From Dallia pectoralis (Eukaryota; Chordata; Actinopteri; Esociformes; Umbridae): 64,000 nt of DNA. The translations under genes and the position numbers were made by a program. Position 1 is the stretch's first letter; each line of letters begins with the position of its first letter. The DNA lies in the NCBI GenBank assembly GCA_029465975.1, contig CM055728.1, positions 27,887,392-27,951,391 on the forward strand, read 5' to 3'. The notes below the pieces were generated by a model. That model was given only the letters and a program-made list of their open reading frames with translations. It made no database searches and had not been told where the DNA came from. This document shows positions 47,801 to 57,500 of the stretch, in pieces.

Positions 47801-50800
47801 CCTGGGGTCCACATAAACATGGAATGGCACGCAACACAAAGTAATGGTACGAGAGTAAGTTACCAAAACTGGAGGGAAACAATGACACAGCGAGACAGAG
47901 AGTGACAGAGAGACCAAAAACCTGATGAAGGGATAAATCAAGAGAAAAGGATAAAGACAGCCAAAGCCAGGAGGAAATCCAAACAGAAAACAACAAGGTC
48001 AAAAAGGGATTCAATCAGGGGAAATGGAACGTCTGAGAAACCCAAGAGCACAGGCGAACGGTGAGACACCTATAGAGCGTTAGGACCAGACCTGTTAGGT
48101 GTGCACAGTGACAGCAGCACAGTGCTCTCCCACACCAGGGAGCAGTACAGCTGGCTCAGCTTGTTCAGGACACTCAGTCCCAGTTGGGAGCCCCACTGGT
48201 TCACGCTGATGGCTCTGATCTCACTCTGCAGCAGGCGCAGATAGGACGAGACAGGGGACATGGGAAGGGTTAAAAAAATACACCAACCTGAACATATAGG
48301 TATAATAAAACCACCCAGCCAACAACCCACGAAGACGTCAAAACATAGAAATGTCTCTCTCGCCGACAAGACGGGAGTGACCGGCCGTCTTACCTGTCCG
48401 ACTCGGCAGGTGTGCACGAACATCAGGATGTAGGCGTGTGCTGCGGTGAGCGCGTGCAGCAGGGGCGTGGCCCGGGCAGACAGGGTGGCATCGGTCACAT
48501 GACCGGCGGTGGCGAGTTCCCGGAGCAGCACGGAGCCCCCGGGGACCTCGATGGGCCGGTGGAGGGGCTCCAGGGCCGACAGGATGCTGTCCAGCTGACA
48601 GAGGCCCTCCTGGAGCACCTTGGGCTCGTGAGACAGAGTCTGGGGACCACGGGAGGACACACGACGCTTCAGCATCAATACAGCACAGCCCCGGGGACGG
48701 CTGACGGGTCATACATTTAACTGTGGTCTAGCTGAGACTTGGTCACATTACAGCAGAGAAACTTCACACACATTGATATTAACAGACAATGAAGACCAGC
48801 AATTCTGTGACGCCTCAAACGGTCAACAGCACTCAGGAAAAATAATGTCACCATCAAACAACAATGTTTTCTTAGGGAATGCAGGTCTGAAAGGTTTTAC
48901 ACTTGGAGGAGACGACGACAACACTCCCACAGGAGACGACGACAACACTCCCACGGGAGACGACGACAACACTCCCACGGGAGACGACGACAACACTCCC
49001 ACGGGAGACGACGACAACACTCCCACGGGAGACGACGACAACACTCCCACGGGAGACGACGACAACACTCCCACGGGAGACGACGACAACACTCCCACGG
49101 GAGACGACGACAACACTCCCACGGGAGACGACGACAACACTCCCACGGGAGACGACGACAACACTCCCACGGGAGACGACGACAACAATCCCACGGGAGA
49201 CGACGACAACACTCCCACGGGAGACGACGACAACACTCCCACGGGAGACGACGACAACACTCCCACGGGAGACGACGACAACACTCCCACGGGAGACGAC
49301 GACAACACTCCCACGGGAGACGACGACAACACTCCCACGGGAGACGACGACAACACTCCCACGGGAGACGACGACAACACTCCCACGGGAGACGACGACA
49401 ACACTCCCACGGGAGACGACGACAACACTCCCATAGGGAGACGACGACAACACTCCCATAGGAGACAACACCTCCACACTCCCCAAGCGGCATATTGACA
49501 AACCTACAGAGAACGTACATAACCTGAAGACGTTAAAGCTCCAACAAATACAGGCCAGTTCTGTCCAGGCCGGGGGTTCCCCAGGGTTAGTTAGGTCTCA
49601 CTAACATAATGAGCCATGATCTACTGCACGTCCCCAGGGTTAGTTAGGTCTCTCCAACATCATTACCCATGAACCCACCCAACAGCTCGTCCCCGGGGTT
49701 AGGTCTCACCAGGATGGACTTGCAGACGCCGGCAACAGCCTGGCATGCGGCTGACGTGGGGAAATCGATGGGCAGGTTGGGCAGGCCCAGGATAGAGACC
49801 AGGGGCAGGAGACCCTTCTGGTTCACAAACTCCTGACAGTGGTCGTCTGTCGTGTTGTTACTCAGGATGGACTCAACGAACTTCATCTGTGGAGGGGTGA
49901 ATCAAAAACAGGTCAAGGTAAAAAAAATAGAAGCAACAAGTGTTCCTGTTAATAATCTGAAGAAAAAATACTAATTGGCCTGCAGATTGGAGCTACCGTG
50001 GCAAAAAAGGTTTCACCAGGGGAGATCATTTTATTTTGAGCACAAGGGAACCAACATAAGAAATTCAGACTCCACAAGATAATGAGATAAGACTTTTGTG
50101 ATTTCGGCCCCCTAAAACAACCCAAAGAACGTGCATCTACACCACATACCACGTTCAGGATGTAATCCATCAAAGGAATTGGTATCCTCTCCTCAGTGCC
50201 AACCACCCTGTAAGACAGCACCAAACACAGCAACACATCAGCAACCCAGCTCGACGCCAAATATGTAAATAATCAGAATAAAGATAAAAATAAAAAGAAT
50301 CAGGGGAGCAATAAATCCTGAAGTGCTCAGGAAGAATCACATCTCTGATCTGGAATGTCATACAGTTCAACGGCCACTGACTGTCTGTTGGTCTCTGGCT
50401 CCCCCTGCTGTTGGGCGAACGTATGGAGCGCCTCCTCTTCCTCCTCATCTTCACTGGAGGCCTCCTCGGCTGCGTGGGACGAGCGGGCCGGCGGAGCGGT
50501 GACGGTACCGTCTGCCTTCTGGATGGAGGGCTTCTGACAGATGTATTCCGGGGCCCGGCCCAGATTACAGATCTCCTCCAGTAACTAGAAGGGGAAACCA
50601 AAGGTGTGTTAAGACAGAGTGGGCCGATAGACATCAGGACCACTCGATTATGGCCAGGGACATGTCTAGTACGGTTCTGTTGCGGTTCATGTAGGTATTG
50701 GCAAAGGTAGTGCCGGCAAGGCTGTATTTTGGTCTACTGTGCAAGAGAAGGCAGTCTGACTGGGCACAGCAGGTAAGAGACAAAAAAATATATAGCTATA

Positions 50801-53800
50801 AATACATTTTCCTACAATAAAGTAATACATATTTTGCCTCCCTCTGATCACACCATCATGTGCAGAATCAATATGTGTCCAACAACATGAGAACTGTTGT
50901 TTAGAGTTTCAGTATACTGGTAAAAAGTAAAAACTGTTTGCACAATACATTCTGTTTGTACTCCTCATTGCGACCTCTTGCCCTGCACACTCCTAACCTA
51001 TTTACTATATTTGTTACCCAATGCTTATGGTTTGTTCTCTCCATTTAACACTTGCACAGATGTTCTCTGCTGCACATTTGCAATTTGCTACAGTGTTGAA
51101 CTGATTATCTGAACATTTATCCATGTCAATTGCACATCCTCTCACTCGACTCAACATATCTTTTTGCACTGCTCTTTTGTATTTTGTTGTACTGTACTTG
51201 TACTGTCCAATGACAAAGTTTAATCTAAAACAAAGTAAAATATAAACTAATATAAAACATCAGATAAAAGTACCACAGGTGCTGAAAATACTTCCATCAA
51301 ATGAATCTGAATGCAACAAAAGATGTCCACGTTCTTCAAATTAAAGGTAAAAACTCTGCGTTTGACATTCACCCAGAAAATGTAGTCAACTTTGTTGTAG
51401 GCCAGGGGTGTCTAACCCACCTTGATGATTGCAGTAGTGGCATCAGTCTTCAAAGTGGGTTGGTGTCTCATCAGCTCATCAACAGCACTGCCCAGGTTAG
51501 ACGCAGTGTCTCCTGCATTACACAAACAAACTGTTATACAGACACACAACCACCCCATGACATCACACACACACATCCTCACTCCCCCATGACCTCACTA
51601 CCCCCCCATGACCTCACTCCCACCCCCATGACCTCACACACACACACACACAAAACTGTCTTCCTCCCCAGGACAATACACACACACTAATTTCATTCCC
51701 ATGACCTCACCTAGTGGATCGGAGCTGCGACGGCGTCTCATAGCAGGTAGGTAGTCAGGTGACAGCAGCACCTTGAAGAGCCTCTCAAAGGGCTGACACT
51801 GGACGAAAGAGTGCAGGCCTCTGGCATTCAGGCACAGAGCACTGAACACGTTGGGAAGTGAACCCAGCACCTCCCGGGTGGCCGGGACCTGCAGAGAGAG
51901 AGACTGTGAGAGAGAGAAAAGGGAGAAAGAGAGAGAAAAAGGGGAGGAAGAGAGAGAGTGAGAGACAGAGTGGCGAGGGTAGGGAACAAATCAGAAGGGG
52001 GAGAGGGGGGGCGCAGGGAAACAAAACGTAAAGGCAATCAGGAGCGGGGGGACAGGAGGAAGGGGGTGGAGTAGTGAAGCCACAGAGAGAGAATGTTTTA
52101 TACTGGGTGACAGAGAGAAGGGGGGTGGAGGTAGGCAGGGAGGGGCATGAACTAGGCCGGCTACACCTACATCCACCAGCTACACCACCACCTCTACGTA
52201 TAAACCGGCCCACGTGCTTACGAGGGATGGAGGAGCGGTGGAGCCGGGAAGCAGAGAGAGGATGTGAGGGGGTCAAAAATAGGAAGACAGACGACAGAGA
52301 TAGAAAGGAAAGAGGAGACAGAGAAACCCAGCCAGCACACCTGAACACTAGCGGCAAATACACCCCTTAACACATTATAGCAACACACACACACCTAGTC
52401 GTTTTTACACAGCACTGTCCAGCCGAGCCGAAACTAACGGTGCGAGGACAGTGATCTGTTTCAATGTGGACGGTTTGCCTGGCATTTCCCTGGTATTTGC
52501 CACTAGTGTCTGAAGATGGGCAGGGCCAGGCTGCAGGGGGCCGGGGGGGGGCTACTCACGTCCTTAATGAGCAGCGCATGCAGCATGACATCAGTAAGAC
52601 CGTTATCCTGCAGAGACGAGAGCAGAGATGGCTCCTGGAACACAAACACAGTCACCACCTCTGTCGCTGTGGGGGGGGACGAGACAGGAAGAAAAGACAC
52701 ATGGAGAGAAAAACCATTAAATCCAGAAAAGAAGTACACAGATAATTTACGCCACTCATGTCTGACACTTTAAAGCAACACGTGTTGTGATGGCCTTGTT
52801 TGTAAAATGCACGTTTCATTGATTGGATTCTGTGTGAGAGACGAGGTTTCACCTAGAAGGAATAGAGATGGTCCATAATACTCTGCGTTGCTGATGATGT
52901 GCTTCAGTGAGGTAGGCAGGGACCCGTCCATGACTGGAGTCCCACAGAGAAAGAGAGGTTAGTCAGGCTATCACTAGAGGTGGTTCATACAACATACAGT
53001 CTTTACAGGGCTGGGATATGCAGTCCTGGCATAAAGGTTTGTCAGCACAGAGATGTCAGCACAGAGATGTCAGCACAGAGATGTCAGCACAGAGACACAT
53101 TTAAATCGATGCCACCACAACATGCCACACATCAGATGTATTTCACAATACAGCACGAGTTAACGACATTCACGCTGCATTTTAAACCCAATTGGATGTG
53201 GCAACCCCACACAATATCGTTGGGCATAAACATCGAGCCCCTTTCCACAGACGCAGAGTCCAGACACCACTCACCATGGCGGATGCCGTCTGAGAAGGCA
53301 GGATCCTGAATGGCTTTCTTCAAGAAGTTTAACATGGACTTCAGGAGAGCTGCTCGCTGTGGTATGCACTGAACACCTAGAAGACAAAACACAGTCAGTC
53401 AACATGACAAATAGGTGCAAAACGCGGAAAAAGACACAAGGAGCATAAGACACGAACGAGAAGGAAAAAGCATGATGGATAAAATGAGAACCTGTGCGGG
53501 GGTTGCTGGCCGTGTGGCTCTGCGGTCTGTGGTCCGTGTCCGGTCTCTGGTCCGTGTCCGGTCTCTGGTCTGTCTCTGGTCTAGAGCCGGAGGAGGTTGA
53601 GGGACCAGGACTGCTCTCCATCCTCTCGTCAGACACTGTTGGCAGCACAGGTGCACGTTATTTCATTAATTAACCCCACCGGTCCACATTAGGACAGGTG
53701 CAACAGTGTGACGTATGCAGCCTTGCACTGGTGGATGTCCTAACGGTAAAAAAATTAACTAGCTTTTGATTTATAACGTGAAATCTTCTGAAAATCTATT

Positions 53801-54478
53801 TTGTAGCAGTTGACTGTGTAGCAAAGTTATCTAAACGAGTTTGTTTTTCACAGATAGAGATTTTTTCTTTCTCTGGAAAGTAGTTAAGCAATATGAGGAA
53901 TTGCCCTGAAATATCTGTCTGACAACAGAAGAAGAGGAGCATACTGCTTTCTGATTGGCCATCCATGTCTGTATCCATGTCCTCTGACTCCACCGTGGAG
54001 TTGGGCCTCTGGATCTTTGGTTTGATGACAAACGGGCACTCTTTCCTGGACAGGTCCACCTCATGCTGCAAGGAAACAGAGAGGGAAAGAGTGCGAGAGA
54101 GAAGAATGATTCATTACAAAAACTATTTACCAGATGATGCATGTTAGACACGCAAAATGTAACAACGTTACACAGCTTCTTATGTATTAATCTCACTAAA
54201 GAGATTAATTTATGCCACGCTTGTATTGAAAGGTCCCTAACCAATCACAGTTACTCTATACCAAAGCATCAGTAAGGATTTGCTCAACAATTAAACTATA
54301 TACAAGCAAACAATGCAAAAAGTTATTTCAGAATCAACTGGATATTATTGAATGTAATGACAATTAACAGAAGCCTATGTTTGAACCAAGTAAATAAAGG
54401 CTGCAGCTTTGTAGGACATTTGTGGTTAATTATGTTTGGGGGGATGTTGTTTTTGCAGGTTTTACAGAACTGGTATGG

Positions 54479-54515
<37 letters not shown>

Positions 54516-57500
54516 TACCTCCAGCCTGCTGATAAAGATGGTTAGGCCTGTGTGTGACTGGAAGGCTGCCATGTCCAGATTGGTGATGAGGTCCACCACA
54601 CGGACGGCACGAGTCACAAACGTGATCTGGTCCTGCTCGTCTCCCAGGAACTTGATCACCTACAGTGGGGGTGAAACGGTGTCCATGACAACACGCTGGG
54701 CCAGATGGGCAGAACTGAAGAAATGTCAGATCTGATGTGAAAATCTCACTATTGGGCTGTCAGTGTATTTTTGGATAAAAATGTAATCAAAATATTCTCT
54801 ACATGGAGCACGATGATTAGTGCCAACAGTAAAGAACTACAGTGAAGCCCATATTTAAGGTTTTTTGGTAGAAATCAGAAGATCTTGTCAGAGATCGGCA
54901 CAGCACACCAATAGCCATTAAACGTATGATCCAGCTACACTCAGACTCAAATCCACTCCTTTGAGGTTGCTTAGAGTATTAATTTCATCTAGATTAGATT
55001 CTACTTTGTAATTGGACAGTACAAGTACAGTAAAACGAAATGCAGTTTGCATCCAACCAGCAGAGCAAAAGAGCAGTGCAAAAAGACATGGAATAATGTG
55101 TGGATGTGCAATTGACATGGATAAGTAAATGTGCACATTCAACGAAAATGTAGAAAATTGTGCAAAATGTGCAGAGGGCACACCAGCAAAGAACAACTGT
55201 GCAAGTGGTAAAGACAAGACTGCTGGTGCAGGTGAGCAGAGATCTGTACCGCTTGCCTGATGGCAGGGGGGCAAACATTTTACGGTTCATCTAAGACCTT
55301 GAGTTAAATGTGTGACCTGAATGGTGCAACATCAACACCCTGTGTGTCTCAAGACTTATGGTTAGTGCTGTCAAGACAATTTGTAACGACAACAGGAACT
55401 ATTCCCTGTGTAGAGGAAACCAAAGTCTGAGCCTTTTGGGTAAATCCTGTATGAGGGGTGTGCCAATACCAGCAGACAAAAAGACAGAGAGACATACAAC
55501 CCGATAGACAGACAGACGAGGGGCTCTCATTACCTTGAGCAGGGCTTCCATCATCCCACAGGACACAAGTGCTTCTCCCCCAGCATCATAGCTGGCCAGA
55601 TGGTAGAGGAAGGAAAACAGAGCCGTGGCAAACTGGTGTGGGTACGGCTCCATGAGAGGATCTGGGGAGACAACCAGTCTGGAGGTTAGAGCCCGAGAAC
55701 ACATCGGTCAACCTACGTGTAGAGTCCAGTAGAACAGACACGCTCGCCAAAACCGGTCAGACCAAATCATAACCCGTACCGCGGTATAACCAGTGTCATG
55801 GAACTCACCGATCATTGCCTGGATACAATTGCGCACCAGTACAGGCAGAAAGCCGTGGTAGGAGGCTGTGCCAGTGCAGTCGATGATGTTGGACAGCTTG
55901 GGGGTCCTCTCCAGGTGCACGATGGAGGTCAAAGTGCGCAGTGATGCCGCCTTAATATCCTGAAGAGGAAGACAGGGCAGCCATGAAAGCAGACCCATAC
56001 AAAACCTCATAGGACCAGTTAACACAAGCACCCCAATTCATATAAGCATTTAATTTATTTTTACAATTGGTCTTTTGATCGGACATCTTAAAGGAATACA
56101 AATCTGTTATGAAAATATCAATTTATATAGAAAAGATATGAGAACTAGGTTGCCTGTGCAAACGCAGATATAATTGGGTTGCCAGGACATCCTGTCTATA
56201 TGTGAACTCTTGTGAGACATCACCAATCCCTAGGAAACAATGGCGGAATTTAAAACATGGCAAAAACCTGACCACAAATATGCGATGAACGACACAACCC
56301 TCCAGGATTGGTTACAACACGACCGTCAAAACTACCATTCATGATGACATTCAATACTGGTCCATAACAACGTGATATTGGATAATATTACACCAGCAAA
56401 TGGCCTGACACTACCCGGTGGGAGGGGGGTGTTTACCACTAGCTGTTTGTCTGTAATCTGCAGCACATCCACTAGCTCCTCTATCAAGCCGTTGTAGAGA
56501 ATACTGTTGGCGGACTCCTGGAGTGCATTGGAATACACTGTGGAGGGAGGAGGAAAACAACACAGTTAGCCATTTTGTAAACACCAAGCGATCCGAACGG
56601 TAGAACACAGACAAATGACTGTACAAAACTGTGGAGGGAGAATGTGATTTTGATGTTTCAGATACAACCAGTAAGAAAAATAAATATATATGAAAAACTC
56701 CTTGAACGCGGGTTTGTGGAAACCCAATAGCAAAAGTGGTCAATTGAGAAAGGGATCACAGCTGGACATAGATTCTAAACCCTAGTTTAAGGGCACAGAC
56801 GCCGCACAAACCCTCACCCAGGATAGAGATGGCATGGAGCCTGGCCTGAACAGCCTGCAGTCTCTTCTTATGGTTGGAGAAACCGTGAGCCAGTCTGATG
56901 TGCGTGAACAGCAGGGTCTGTTTGTCTTTGGGGATGTTGTACATCACCGTCAGCGACTCCATGATCTCACTGGGACTCTCGGAGATCTGCAAAAAGGGAG
57001 AAACCGGCAATGCCATAAGAAGCAGGAATTTGGCTTGACTGGATAGACTTGTTTCTATACGTTGGACAAAATATTCAGAGTGAATTCCTGCGTACTGTTA
57101 AGAAATCTTAGTCCGGCAGAACTAATTAGAACAGTAAACTAGTGGGAAGTTAAATACTGGTCATTGGATAGCAGACGAGCCAAGATCAGCCTACAAACAA
57201 AATGTTTTGGCCAACAAACTAGATTCCTCATAAAATGCCGGGAGAAAATAAAACGTACCTTGTCAAGTTGTTCGATGTGAATGTAGTGTAGTGTATTACT
57301 ACTTGTCTGTCGGGGCGAGAAGAAATGCACATGTACGATTAAACTTGGCCCTCGCAAGCAGACACAGCCTGACAGAAAGACCCGGAACATTTTCTGCACA
57401 CTAACACTTAGGTTCCGGCACAGGACAAGAACGTGCTTCAGGCGTTACCTTCCTCTCCACTTTGACCTCGGGGCCGTGTTCTGCGTAGAACTCAAAGTGC

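Noticed and set aside
48773..49520. GDDDNTPT repeat frame resembling a calcium-binding protein
   Set aside because: Perfect nucleotide repeat with period divisible by three, open on both strands in several frames, and located inside an intron.
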